Notes: generated by a model not told the origin, from the letters alone. A stretch of 64,000 bases of DNA from JAOZPE01 sp964601275 (GCA_964601275.1 CAZRMV010000003.1:299278-363277), one strand, 5' to 3'; counted from the first letter of the stretch, positions 53,471 through 62,311 are shown. Numbers and translations are program-made.

Positions 53471-54430
53471 TCAGCGGGTGCAGTGGTGCAGCGCGAGCAT
53501 GTACTCGACCGCGGCGCGGGCCTTGTTGCGGTCCTTCTTCAGCGGGGTCATCACCACCTCGTTGGCCTTCAGCCCCACCATCACGCCGCGTGCGCCGTCG
53601 AGCAGCCGTTCGACTGCGGCATGACCCAGCCGCCCGGCCAGGATGCGGTCGAAGGCGGAAGGGTCCCCGCCGCGCTGGATATGTCCCAGGACCACCAGGC
53701 GCACTTCCTTGGTCGTGCGCTGGCGGATCTGCTCGGCCGCCGCGGGAGCAGAGGTGGCCCCTTCGGCGACGATGATGATCGCGTGCTGTTTTCCCCGGTC
53801 GTATCCCTGTTCGATGTTCCTGGCGATCTCGTCGTAATCGAAGGGAAGCTCGGGGACCAGCACCTCCTCGGCCCCGCAGCACAGTCCGGTGGCGACCGCG
53901 AGCATGCCCGAGTTGCGACCCATGACCTCGACGATGAAGATCCTCCCGTGGCTGGTGGCGGTGTCGCGGATCTTGTCGACCGCGTCGACCGCGATGTTCA
54001 AGGCGGTGTCATAGCCGATCGAGTAGTCCGTTCCGGGGATGTCGTTGTCGATGGTTCCCGGGACTCCGATCACCGGGACGTTCCACTCGGTGTCGATGCA
54101 GTGTCCTCCCCGGAAACTGCCGTCTCCCCCGATGATGATGAGTCCGCCGAATCCCTGGCGGTGGAAGAACTCGGCCGCGGCGTCCCGGACCTCGCGCTTC
54201 TCGAAGGAAGGATGGCGGAAGGTCCGCAGGATGGTACCTCCCCGCTGCAGGATGCCGCTGACCGAATGGGCGGTGAGCGGCTCGAAGTCGCCCTCGCACA
54301 GACCGGCGAAGCCCCGGCGGACCCCGTAGACCTCGACCCCCGCGTGCAGTGCGCTGCGCACCACCGCCCGCAGCGCCGGGTTCATTCCCGCGGCGTCGCC
54401 TCCGCTGGTCATCACCGCCATGCGTTTCAC
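53471..54430 (-). CDS. pfkA: ATP-dependent 6-phosphofructokinase
   Basis: A 319-residue enzyme phosphorylating fructose 6-phosphate. Motifs are TSGGDAAGMN, IIGGDGSFRG, the catalytic GTIDNDIPGTD, MGRNSGMLA and GHIQRGGDPSAFDR. Gly in GGDGS and Gly before TIDND indicate ATP rather than pyrophosphate as donor. GTG at 54430 is chosen, with AAGGAGGAG 5-6 nt upstream; it overlaps the rarA stop by 3 nt. It makes this strand a rarA-pfkA operon, joining glycolysis to a repair factor without obvious logic. Confidence 0.95.
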   Translation of the reverse strand: MKRMAVMTSGGDAAGMNPALRAVVRSALHAGVEVYGVRRGFAGLCEGDFEPLTAHSVSGILQRGGTILRTFRHPSFEKREVRDAAAEFFHRQGFGGLIIIGGDGSFRGGHCIDTEWNVPVIGVPGTIDNDIPGTDYSIGYDTALNIAVDAVDKIRDTATSHGRIFIVEVMGRNSGMLAVATGLCCGAEEVLVPELPFDYDEIARNIEQGYDRGKQHAIIIVAEGATSAPAAAEQIRQRTTKEVRLVVLGHIQRGGDPSAFDRILAGRLGHAAVERLLDGARGVMVGLKANEVVMTPLKKDRNKARAAVEYMLALHHCTR

Positions 54431-55773
54431 TTCTTCTCCTCCTTGGGATGGGCCAGCCGCCAGGCTTCCCGCAGGCGGCGGGCCGCCTCGCCCTCGAAAC
54501 CCCGGTCGGTGGGGCGGTAGAATACGCTTCCCTGCAGGCGGTCGGGAAGACAATCCATGGCCGCCACGCCCTCTTCTTCGTCATGGGCGTAGCGATAGCC
54601 CTTGCCGTAGCCCACTTCCTTCATGAGACGGGTCGGCGCGTTGCGCAGGTGGAGGGGCACTGGATCGCGCTGGCCCTCCTTCAGGGCCTCCTGGACCCGC
54701 TGGTAGGCGCGGTAGAGCGCGTTGCTCTTGGGGGCCTGGGCCAGGTAGACCGTGGACTGGGCCAGGGCGAGCGCCCCCTCGGGCATGCCGATGGCGTGCA
54801 CCGCGTCGAAGGCCGCCGTGGCCTGGACCAGGGCCTGGGGATCGGCCAGCCCCACGTCCTCGCTGGCGAAACGCACCAGCCGGCGGGCGACGTAGAGAGG
54901 ATCCTCCCCCGATTCGAGCATCCGGGCGAGCCAGTAGATCCCCGCCTGCGCGTCCGAGTTCCGCAGCGACTTGTGCAGGGCGCTGATCAGGTTGAAGTGC
55001 TCCTCGCCCTGCTTGTCGTAGACCAGGTGGGCCTCGGCGAGCACGCTCTCGGCCAGCTCTTCGTCGACGATCGGATGGCCCCGGTGGAGGGCGGCGGTCG
55101 CGGCCAGCTCCAGGCTGCCCAGGGCGAAGCGGGCATCGCCTCCGCTGCGATCGGCGATGAGCTGCAGGGCCTCGTCGGTCGCCTTCACCCCGGTCGATCC
55201 CAGGCCGCGTTCGGGGTCGGAGACGGCTTCTTCGAGCAGCCTCACCAGAGCCTTGGGAGAGAGCGGATCGAGCACCACCACCCGGCAGCGGGAGAGCAGG
55301 GCGGCATTGACTTCGAATGAAGGGTTCTCGGTGGTCGCGCCGACCAGGACGATATCCCCGCTCTCCACGTAGGGGAGCAGGGCATCCTGCTGGCTCTTGT
55401 TGAATCGATGGATCTCGTCGAGGAAGAGCAGAGGGGCGCGCCCTCCCGCCTGGCGCAGTCTGCGGGCCTCCTGCATGACCGTCTTGAGTTCCTTCACCCC
55501 GACCGATACCGCCGAATAGGGCAGGAAGGTGGCGCCGACCGCGGTGGCCAGACATCGCGCCACCGAGGTCTTTCCACAGCCGGGAGGTCCCCACAGCAAG
55601 AGGCTGGGCAGCTCGCGGCGTTCGATGGCGGTGCGCAGGACGGTCCCCTCGCCCAGAGCGCGATCCTGTCCGACGATCTCCTCCATCCGGCGGGGACGCA
55701 TCCGGTCGGCCAGCGGCGTTCCCGCGGGGGGGGAGGATTCCTTCCCATCGGGTCGAAAGAAGAGCTCGTCCAT
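54427..55773 (-). CDS. rarA: Replication-associated recombination protein RarA (MgsA)
   Basis: A 448-residue AAA+ ATPase acting at stalled replication forks. Walker A is LLWGPPGCGKTSVAR, Walker B is LLFLDEIHRFNK, sensor 1 is VGATTENPSFEVNAALLSR. The tetramerisation part has GGDARFALGSLELA, HLRNAPTRLMKEVGYGKGY and a YRPTDRGFE end. ATG at 55773 is chosen because MDELFFRP precedes the family start RPRRMEEIVGQ; an 80-codon open frame upstream looks non-coding. Its divergent neighbour is cdd. Confidence 0.95.
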   Translation of the reverse strand: MDELFFRPDGKESSPPAGTPLADRMRPRRMEEIVGQDRALGEGTVLRTAIERRELPSLLLWGPPGCGKTSVARCLATAVGATFLPYSAVSVGVKELKTVMQEARRLRQAGGRAPLLFLDEIHRFNKSQQDALLPYVESGDIVLVGATTENPSFEVNAALLSRCRVVVLDPLSPKALVRLLEEAVSDPERGLGSTGVKATDEALQLIADRSGGDARFALGSLELAATAALHRGHPIVDEELAESVLAEAHLVYDKQGEEHFNLISALHKSLRNSDAQAGIYWLARMLESGEDPLYVARRLVRFASEDVGLADPQALVQATAAFDAVHAIGMPEGALALAQSTVYLAQAPKSNALYRAYQRVQEALKEGQRDPVPLHLRNAPTRLMKEVGYGKGYRYAHDEEEGVAAMDCLPDRLQGSVFYRPTDRGFEGEAARRLREAWRLAHPKEEKK

Positions 55774-55888
55774 GGCTGCAGTCTGCCACGTCCCAGGCGT
55801 TCCCGCCACCCGCGACCCGGTCGCCCGCAAACGACCGCCGCAGGCCGGCGCCCGGGCATGAAGAGCACCGCCGGGCGAAGTGGTTGCA

Positions 55889-55917
55889 TTGACAGCCCAC
55901 CGGCGAGGGGCTACCGT
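55889..55917 (+). promoter_or_regulatory. Promoter of cdd-deoC-phosphorylase operon
   Basis: Perfect TTGACA (55889-55894), a 17-nt spacer and TACCGT (55912-55917), about 25 nt before the cdd start. No operator is evident. Confidence 0.55.
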
Positions 55918-55942
55918 TCGTCTCCAACCCGGGGAGGGCCTC

Positions 55943-56368
55943 ATGGCCGCGGATCGGCAGTTGGCAAAAGCCCAGGCGGAAGAACTGGAAGTCAAGGCAC
56001 TGGAGGTCATGGAGCGGGCCTATGCCCCGTATTCCTCCTTCCAGGTGGGCACGGCCCTGCTGGACCGCGAGGGAACCATCCACCTGGGATGCAACGTCGA
56101 GAACGCGTCGCTGGGCCTGTCGATCTGCGCGGAACGGGTGGCGCTGTTCCGGGCGGTCGCTGATGGAAGCCGCCGGTTCGCCGCGATCGCCATCGCCACC
56201 GCCGCGGACGAACTGACCCCGCCGTGCGGAGCCTGCCGGCAGGTGCTCTACGAATTCGCACCCGATCTGGTCATCCTGCTGGTCAACCGGAAGGGAGAGA
56301 AGGCGCGCTATCGCTTGAAGGAGCTGATGCCCCTGGCCTTCACCGACTACCGCCGGGAGGAACGGTGA
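55943..56368 (+). CDS. cdd: Cytidine deaminase
   Basis: A 141-residue homotetrameric zinc enzyme turning (deoxy)cytidine into (deoxy)uridine. Zinc ligands and catalytic Glu are C62-A-E64 and PC95GAC98; YAPYSSFQVGTALL and GCNVENASLGLSICAER are typical. ATG at 55943 has GGGAGG 5 nt upstream. It is the first gene of the salvage operon and overlaps deoC by 1 nt. Confidence 0.96.
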   Translation: MAADRQLAKAQAEELEVKALEVMERAYAPYSSFQVGTALLDREGTIHLGCNVENASLGLSICAERVALFRAVADGSRRFAAIAIATAADELTPPCGACRQVLYEFAPDLVILLVNRKGEKARYRLKELMPLAFTDYRREER

Positions 56369-57237
56369 TGGACCCGAGCGATCGCAGCCGCCTGGTCGAC
56401 CGCATCACCGACCGGGTCCTGGCCCGACTGCAGGGGGAGATGTCGGGAGGACCGGCCCACCTCTTTGCGCCGGGCGTCCAGGTGGCCGCGCCCAGCGACG
56501 AGCACCTGCGGGCCATGGTGGCCCAGGGAGCGTGTCGATTCACCTGCGACCTGAAAGCGAGGACGCTGCCCCCCGATCTCGCACGCACCATCGATCACAC
56601 CCTGCTCAAGCCCGATGCCACCGAGAACCAGATCCGCAAGCTCTGCGCCGAGGCGCGCGAGAACCATTTCGCCTCGGTCTGCGTGAACCCCTACTGGGTC
56701 GATGTCTGCGCCGGCGAACTGAAGGGAGCCGGCGTCGAGGTATGTACGGTGATCGGCTTTCCCCTGGGAGCCACCACCACCGCGACCAAGTCCTTTGAAG
56801 CGGCCGAGGCGGTGCGCCGGGGAGCCACCGAGGTCGACATGGTGATCAACATCGGCGCTCTCAAGGACGGCAACTTTCCCGTTGTCCATGACGATATCGA
56901 AGCGGTGGTACGTTCGGTGTCGGGTCAGGCCTGCGTGAAGGTGATCCTCGAGACCGTCCTGCTCAATGACGACGAGAAGGTGGCGGCGTGCGCCTTGGCG
57001 AAGGAGGCCGGCGCCCACTACGTGAAGACCTCCACCGGATTCGCCGGAGGGGGGGCGACCGTCGCGGACGTGCAACTCATGCGCAGGGTCGTGGGCCCCC
57101 AGGTCGGGGTGAAGGCCAGCGGCGGAATCCGCGATCGCGAGACGGCCGAGGCGATGATCGCCGCCGGGGCGAACCGCCTGGGGGCGAGCGCCGGGGTGAA
57201 GATCATCGGCGGGCAGTGTGGGAGCGACTCGTATTGA
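56368..57237 (+). CDS. deoC: Deoxyribose-phosphate aldolase with N-terminal extension
   Basis: A 289-residue protein; the aldolase core occupies about residues 70-289 (TIDHTLLKPDAT start). The active site is intact: D157 in EVDMVIN, Schiff-base K220 in VKTSTGF and K249 in VKASGGI. It splits 2-deoxyribose 5-phosphate to glyceraldehyde 3-phosphate and acetaldehyde. Residues 1-70 are extra. They start with an amphipathic helix (SRLVDRITDRVLARL) and then a Gly/Pro/Ala linker, like the encapsulation peptides of microcompartment enzymes. ATG at 56368 has GGGAGG 7 nt upstream. It overlaps the phosphorylase start by 4 nt. Confidence 0.94.
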   Translation: MDPSDRSRLVDRITDRVLARLQGEMSGGPAHLFAPGVQVAAPSDEHLRAMVAQGACRFTCDLKARTLPPDLARTIDHTLLKPDATENQIRKLCAEARENHFASVCVNPYWVDVCAGELKGAGVEVCTVIGFPLGATTTATKSFEAAEAVRRGATEVDMVINIGALKDGNFPVVHDDIEAVVRSVSGQACVKVILETVLLNDDEKVAACALAKEAGAHYVKTSTGFAGGGATVADVQLMRRVVGPQVGVKASGGIRDRETAEAMIAAGANRLGASAGVKIIGGQCGSDSY

Positions 57238-58538
57238 TCACGCCCTACGAACTCATCCACAAGAAGAAGAACGGGGAAGAACATACCCCCGAGGAGATCG
57301 CCGCGCTGGTCGCCGGGGTCACCGACGGGAGCATCCCCACCTACCAGGTCGCGGCCTGGCTGATGGCGGTGTGGTTCCAGGGGATGACCACCGAGGAGAC
57401 CTACCAGCTCACCGATCGGATGCGGGCCAGCGGCGTCTGCCTCGATCTCTCCGCCCTGGACGGTCCGACCGCCGACAAGCACTCCACCGGCGGGGTGGGG
57501 GACAAGGTCTCGTTGCTGCTGGCTCCTTTGGCCGCAGAACTGGGGATGTACGTACCCATGTTGTCCGGGCGCGGTCTGGGACACACCGGAGGAACCCTGG
57601 ACAAACTGCAGGCCATTGAAGGGTACCGCATCGATCTGCAGCCGGAGGAATTCATCGCCACCGTGCAGCGGGTGGGGTGCTCCATCACCGGGCAGACCGA
57701 TGAGATCACCCCGGCCGATCGCAAGCTCTATCGTTTGCGGGATGTGACCGCCACCGTCGATTGCATTCCCCTCATCGTTTCCTCGATTCTTTCCAAGAAG
57801 CTCGCGGCCGGGCCGCACCACCTGGTCATCGATCTCAAGTGCGGCAGCGGGGCGTTCATGCGCGATCTCCCATCGGCCCGCCGTCTCGCCGACGCGCTCA
57901 TCTCCACCGGAACCCGGGCGGGCCGCAAGATGAAGGCCCTGATCACCGACATGGACCAGCCGCTCGGCCTCGCGGTGGGTCACGCCCTGGAGGTCGAGGA
58001 GTCGATCGATGGACTGCGCGGCGGGGGGCCCGGCGATCTGCGGACTCTCACCGTGGAACTCACCGCCGAGATGGGAGTGCTCTGCGGACTGGGCACCCTC
58101 CAGGATCTGCGGAGCCGCGCGGAGCGGGCGCTGGACGACGGGAGCGCCTGGCGGCGCTTCGTGTCCATGGTCCGCGCCCACGGCGGCAACCTCGACGAGG
58201 ACGATCCCTCTCCGGCGTTGACCATCGCGCCCGAACAGGCTCCGTTGGAGGCGCCTCACGACGGATGGGTCCAGTCGATGGATACCGAACAGATCGGGCT
58301 GTCTCTCGTCGACATGGGGGGAGGCCGGCGCCGTCAGGACGACGAGCTCGATCTCTCGGTGGGCCTGAAGGTCGTCGTGAAGATCGGGGAGAGGGTGGAG
58401 AAGGGGCAGCCCCTGGTGCGCATCTTCGCGCGGGATGAAACCGCGGCGGGCGCGGCGCGCGAGCGGCTTGGCCGGGCCATCGAGGTGGATGGGCTTGAGG
58501 TCGAGAAACGATCCCTGATTCTCGAACGTGTCGGCTGA
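57234..58538 (+). CDS. deoA: Thymidine/pyrimidine-nucleoside phosphorylase
   Basis: A 434-residue dimeric enzyme that splits thymidine or uridine with phosphate, giving (deoxy)ribose 1-phosphate. The signatures are KHSTGGVGDKVSLLLAPL, SGRGLGHTGGTLDKL, GQTDEITPADRKLYRLRDVTATVD and KCGSGAFM. Length fits both DeoA and Pdp, and I cannot separate them. TTG at 57234 (MITPYELI) is chosen with GGGAG 9 nt upstream and overlaps the deoC stop. With cdd and deoC it feeds pyrimidine nucleosides into glycolysis; a phosphopentomutase is missing locally. Confidence 0.93.
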   Translation: MITPYELIHKKKNGEEHTPEEIAALVAGVTDGSIPTYQVAAWLMAVWFQGMTTEETYQLTDRMRASGVCLDLSALDGPTADKHSTGGVGDKVSLLLAPLAAELGMYVPMLSGRGLGHTGGTLDKLQAIEGYRIDLQPEEFIATVQRVGCSITGQTDEITPADRKLYRLRDVTATVDCIPLIVSSILSKKLAAGPHHLVIDLKCGSGAFMRDLPSARRLADALISTGTRAGRKMKALITDMDQPLGLAVGHALEVEESIDGLRGGGPGDLRTLTVELTAEMGVLCGLGTLQDLRSRAERALDDGSAWRRFVSMVRAHGGNLDEDDPSPALTIAPEQAPLEAPHDGWVQSMDTEQIGLSLVDMGGGRRRQDDELDLSVGLKVVVKIGERVEKGQPLVRIFARDETAAGAARERLGRAIEVDGLEVEKRSLILERVG

Positions 58539-58551
58539 TCCATCGCCGGGG

Positions 58552-60741
58552 TCAGCGTCGGCGGCCGCCTCCATCGAACTCGTCGCTGTGCTGGGACTGA
58601 CGGTCGAGGGTCTCGAAGTCGTTGGTCTGGTCGCGCACCGTGTCGCTGCTGGGTTGGTGCAGTTCACACGGCCGGGTCGGCGCCCTTCCCTCCACGAAGA
58701 TCTCCTCGTGCACCTCGGGACAGGCCGCGGTGGCGAGCTGGCCACTCTGGGCGCAGACCAGCCGATGCACGATTCCGTCCGGCTCGGCGAAGTGTGACTC
58801 GGGAAGATCCTGGCAATATTCGGTCATGGTGCGGGCCCAGATGGGCAGGGCCATGACCGCGCCGGTCTTCCGCCGTCCCATGCTGATCTTCTCGTCGAAG
58901 CCCACCCACACTCCGCAGACCAGGTCGGGGGTGTACCCGATGAACCAGGCGTCGGTATTGCGGTCGGTGGTTCCGGTCTTTCCGGCGCTGTCCCGGTGCC
59001 AACCGTAGGCGGTCGCCGAACGGCCGGTTCCCTCCTTCAGGGCGGTCCGCATCATGTCGACCATGATGTAGTTGATCCGCTCGTCGAGAACCTCTTCCTG
59101 ATAGGGCTGGCTCTCCTCGAGGATCTCCCCCCGATTGTTGGTGATCCTTTCGATGAAGACCGGCCGGGTGCGGATTCCCCGGTCGGCGAAGGTCGAATAC
59201 GCGGTCACCAGCTCGAGGAGATTGGCTTCTCCGGCGCCCAGGGCGATCGAATAGACGTCGGGGATCTCGCTGGTGATTCCCATCCGGTGCGCCGTTTCCA
59301 GGGCCGGCTCGGTTCCGACCTTCAGGATCAAGCGAACCGCGGGAATGTTGATGGAGTTGGCGAGGGCGAAGCGCACGGTCACCGGGCCACGGAAGGTCTC
59401 ATCGAAGTTCACCGGCCTCCACAGCTCGTCGCTCCCGGTGTCGACTTCCACCGGCGCGTCCAAGAGGACATCCGCCGGAGTCCACCCTTTCTCGATGGCC
59501 GCGGTGTAGAGGAAGGGTTTGAAGATCGAGCCCGGCTGGCGCATGGCCTGGGTCGCGCGGTTCCACCGGCTGGCGTCGAAATCGCGGCCGCCGACCATGG
59601 CGAGGATTGCGCCGGTGCGCGCATCCATCGCCAGGAGCGCTCCCTGCAGATAGGTGGTCTTGGGCTTTTCCTGCACCTCGGCATACAGGCTGTCGTAACG
59701 CGCCCGCGTCATCGCGTAACCGCCCTCGGTCTCCCTCTTGAGCAGATGCGCTTCCAGGTTGGCCTCGGCGATCCTCTGCAGTCGCGGATCGAGGGTGGTG
59801 TAGACCCGCAGGCCTTCTTCGTAGAGCTGTTCGACGCCGTAGTTCTTCTCCAGGTACTGGCGCACCGTCTCCATGAAGTAGGGGGCGATCCGTTCGCGTT
59901 GGGTCTCAGGGGTGATCCTGACTTCGATGTGCCCGATGCTGTCGGCCTCGGCCGCGGTCAGGTCGCCTTCGTGCACCATGCTCCGCAGCACCACCGCCCG
60001 TCGCTGGTAGGCCCGGTCGAGATGCTTGATGGGCGAGTAGTATCCCGGATTCGCCAGGATGCCCGCCAACATGGTGTACTCCTCGGGCTTGAGCTCGGCG
60101 ACGCCCCGTCCGAAGAAGGTGCGAGCCCCCGATTCCACCCCGTACGCGCCTCCGTGTCCGAAGTAGATCGTATTGAGGTACATCTCGAGGATCTCGTCCT
60201 TGGTGTAGGTCCGTTCGATCTGCAACGCGAGGAGCAGTTCGCGGATCTTGCGGGCCCAGCTCTTGTCCGGGGTCAAAAAGAGGCTGCGGGCGAGCTGCTG
60301 GGTCAGGGTGGAGGCTCCCTGTGCGGTGCGCCCTTCCCTCACGTTCACGAACACCGCGCGCAGGATTCCCCCCAGATCGACCCCGTAGTGCTGGTAGAAG
60401 CGACGGTCCTCGGTGTCGATGACCGCTCGGATGAGCCCCTCGGGAATCTGTTCCAGCGGGACGATGACCCGGTTCTGGGTGTAGAACTCGTGGAGGGTGT
60501 CCCCGTTGGCCGCGAAGATGATGGTCTTGCTCGGCGGGCGGATGGTCTGCAGCCGGGCGGGTGAGGGCAGGTCGCGCGACAGCGCGCGCAAGGCCACCCA
60601 GCCCGCTCCCGCCCCCAGGGAGAGCACCACCACCAGACCGAAGAAGAAGGCCTGCACCGCACGACGTGGGATCCGGCGGGAGAGGAGCCGCTTCCAGAAG
60701 CCGGGAGCGGACTGCGCGCTGCGATCGTGGTTGGTTTGCAT
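58552..60741 (-). CDS. mrcA: Class A penicillin-binding protein (PBP1a type)
   Basis: A 729-residue bifunctional peptidoglycan synthase. A membrane anchor (about residues 31-52) precedes the GT51 domain with catalytic E111 in TEDRRFYQHYG and GGASTLTQQLARSLFL-type sequence. The transpeptidase has S405-I-F-K408, S463-I-N465 and K588-T-G. The end is Cys-containing and then polar (DRQSQHSDEFDGG). ATG at 60741 is chosen because the frame further up lacks family sequence and AGGTAGGA lies upstream. It is convergent with the phosphorylase gene (13-nt gap). Confidence 0.95.
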   Translation of the reverse strand: MQTNHDRSAQSAPGFWKRLLSRRIPRRAVQAFFFGLVVVLSLGAGAGWVALRALSRDLPSPARLQTIRPPSKTIIFAANGDTLHEFYTQNRVIVPLEQIPEGLIRAVIDTEDRRFYQHYGVDLGGILRAVFVNVREGRTAQGASTLTQQLARSLFLTPDKSWARKIRELLLALQIERTYTKDEILEMYLNTIYFGHGGAYGVESGARTFFGRGVAELKPEEYTMLAGILANPGYYSPIKHLDRAYQRRAVVLRSMVHEGDLTAAEADSIGHIEVRITPETQRERIAPYFMETVRQYLEKNYGVEQLYEEGLRVYTTLDPRLQRIAEANLEAHLLKRETEGGYAMTRARYDSLYAEVQEKPKTTYLQGALLAMDARTGAILAMVGGRDFDASRWNRATQAMRQPGSIFKPFLYTAAIEKGWTPADVLLDAPVEVDTGSDELWRPVNFDETFRGPVTVRFALANSINIPAVRLILKVGTEPALETAHRMGITSEIPDVYSIALGAGEANLLELVTAYSTFADRGIRTRPVFIERITNNRGEILEESQPYQEEVLDERINYIMVDMMRTALKEGTGRSATAYGWHRDSAGKTGTTDRNTDAWFIGYTPDLVCGVWVGFDEKISMGRRKTGAVMALPIWARTMTEYCQDLPESHFAEPDGIVHRLVCAQSGQLATAACPEVHEEIFVEGRAPTRPCELHQPSSDTVRDQTNDFETLDRQSQHSDEFDGGGRRR

Positions 60742-60760
60742 GATGATCCTACCTGGCGGC

Positions 60761-60789
60761 ACCCTACGATCAAAGCGGACCCACGGCAA
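60761..60789 (-). promoter_or_regulatory. Candidate promoter of the class A PBP gene
   Basis: On the minus strand, TTGCCG (60789-60784), a 17-nt spacer and TAGGGT (60766-60761), only about 20 nt before the ATG. It is back to back with the tyrS promoter, 13 bp between their -35 boxes. Confidence 0.45.
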
Positions 60790-60802
60790 GGGGCGCCCCG
60801 CC

Positions 60803-60832
60803 TTGACAGCCCCCCGGCGCCGTTGCTAGCGT
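60803..60832 (+). promoter_or_regulatory. Promoter of tyrS
   Basis: Perfect TTGACA (60803-60808), an 18-nt spacer and TAGCGT (60827-60832). The leader of about 170 nt has an 8-bp hairpin, GGCCGGGG with CCCCGGCC near 60850-60871, and a longer-range ACCCGGG/CCCGGGT pairing nearer the start codon. Confidence 0.6.
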
Positions 60833-61007
60833 GGCGCCTCCGCGATGCGGCCGGCCGGGGTCGATTCCCCGGCCCGTGCGGGGGTCCATGGCAGGCCTTC
60901 GTCCGGGTGCCGAAATCCGGTGGAAGCGGCCGCGAACCCGGGATGAGGCTTTGCGCAAACAGCCCGGGTCCCGATCGGCTGCAGTCTCCCGACGATGGGT
61001 GGAACCA

Positions 61008-62237
61008 ATGAGCAAGATGCCCCCGGTTTCCGAGCAGATGCGTCTCCTCAGCCGAGGCGTGAGCGAGATCCTGCCCGAGGGGGAACTCGAGAAGAAGCTG
61101 GAGCAGAGCCGGCAGGAGGGCCGTCCCCTGAGGGTAAAGGAGGGCTTCGACGCGTCGGCCCCGGATCTGCACCTGGGCCACACCGTGACCCTCCGGAAGC
61201 TGCGACAATTCCAGGATCTCGGACACACCGTGATCTTCCTCATCGGGGACTTCACCGGGATGATCGGTGATCCCACCGGCAAGAACGAGACCCGACCGAT
61301 GCTCAGTCCCGAGGAGGTCCAGGCCAACGCCGAGACCTACAAGCGCCAGGTCTTCAAGATCCTCGATCCGGACAAGACCGAGATCCGGTTCAACAGCGAA
61401 TGGTGCGGCCCCATGACCAGCGCCGAGGTGCTGCGGCTGGCCAGCCGCTACACCGTGGCCCGCATGATCGAGCGGGATGACTTCCAGAAGCGCTACCAGG
61501 CGGGTACTCCCATCAGCATCCAGGAGTTCCTCTATCCCCTGTTCCAGGGCTACGACTCGGTCGCCCTGAGAAGCGACGTGGAGGTCGGAGGGACCGACCA
61601 GAAATTCAACCTGCTGGTGGGGCGCGATCTCCAGGGGCAGTACGGCCAGCGTCCCCAGACGGTGCTCACCATGCCCTTGCTGCCGGGCACCGACGGGGTG
61701 GAGAAGATGTCCAAGAGCCTGGGCAATGCCATCGGCATCCTCGAAGCTCCGGAGGAGATGTTCGGGAAGGTCATGTCCATCCCGGACCCCTTGATGTCCA
61801 CCTGGTATGAACTCGTCAGCGATCTCGACGCGGACGCGATGGACGAGGTTCGCCGCCGCCTGGCCGATTCCTCGGAGAATCCGGCCCGGCTCAAGCGGGA
61901 GCTGGCCCGCAACATCATCGCCCAGTACCACGGGGAGAAAGCAGCCCACGAGGCCGAAAGCGCCTTCGACCGCATCTTCGTCCAGAAGGGCGAACCGGAC
62001 GAGGTGGAGCGCCGCTTCCTGCCCGCCGCCGAGACCGCGTGGATCGTCAAGATCTTGCACGATACGGGGCTGGCGGCGAGCCGGGGCGAGGCCCGGCGCC
62101 TGGTCCAGCAGGGGGGCGTTTCCGTCGATGGGAAGAAGGTGGACCGTCCCGATCTGGAGCTGCCGGCGGAGGCGGGCCGGCGCTATCGACTGAAGGTGGG
62201 CAAGCGGCGTTTCCTGGACATCGTTTTCGAGGAATAA
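61008..62237 (+). CDS. tyrS: Tyrosyl-tRNA synthetase
   Basis: A 409-residue class Ic synthetase. HIGH is HLGH (residues 55-58), KMSKS is at 233-237, and the tyrosine-binding region has GGTDQKFNLLVGRD. The C-terminal 65 residues form an S4 RNA-binding domain (SRGEARRLVQQGGVSVDGKKV). ATG at 61008 is chosen because the upstream open frame is leader. The spacing of motifs and the lack of a CP1 insert suit bacterial TyrRS. A terminator follows before the rRNA operon. Confidence 0.96.
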   Translation: MSKMPPVSEQMRLLSRGVSEILPEGELEKKLEQSRQEGRPLRVKEGFDASAPDLHLGHTVTLRKLRQFQDLGHTVIFLIGDFTGMIGDPTGKNETRPMLSPEEVQANAETYKRQVFKILDPDKTEIRFNSEWCGPMTSAEVLRLASRYTVARMIERDDFQKRYQAGTPISIQEFLYPLFQGYDSVALRSDVEVGGTDQKFNLLVGRDLQGQYGQRPQTVLTMPLLPGTDGVEKMSKSLGNAIGILEAPEEMFGKVMSIPDPLMSTWYELVSDLDADAMDEVRRRLADSSENPARLKRELARNIIAQYHGEKAAHEAESAFDRIFVQKGEPDEVERRFLPAAETAWIVKILHDTGLAASRGEARRLVQQGGVSVDGKKVDRPDLELPAEAGRRYRLKVGKRRFLDIVFEE

Positions 62238-62299
62238 GCCGTTGGAAATCAACGGCTTCGGGAGGTGTCGGAGAAATGCCGGCGGTCCCCGGCTTTTTT
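62236..62299 (+). terminator. Double hairpin terminator after tyrS
   Basis: The first stem, AAGCCGTTG/CAACGGCTT (62236-62244 and 62250-62258), overlaps the stop codon. The second, GCCGG/CCGGC (62278-62282 and 62289-62293), is followed by six T. It insulates tyrS from the rRNA promoters. Confidence 0.75.
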
Positions 62300-62311
62300 G
62301 CCCGAATGCCC

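Noticed and set aside
53471..54430. Pyrophosphate-dependent phosphofructokinase
   Set aside because: The two diagnostic positions (Gly in GGDGS and Gly before TIDND) are those of the ATP type.
60833..61010. T-box riboswitch before tyrS (GGGTGGAACC just before the ATG)
   Set aside because: The T-box core would need UGGU to pair with the tRNA-Tyr end but reads UGGA. There is no clear specifier stem with a Tyr codon and no terminator/antiterminator pair. The GGGTGG more likely serves as ribosome site.
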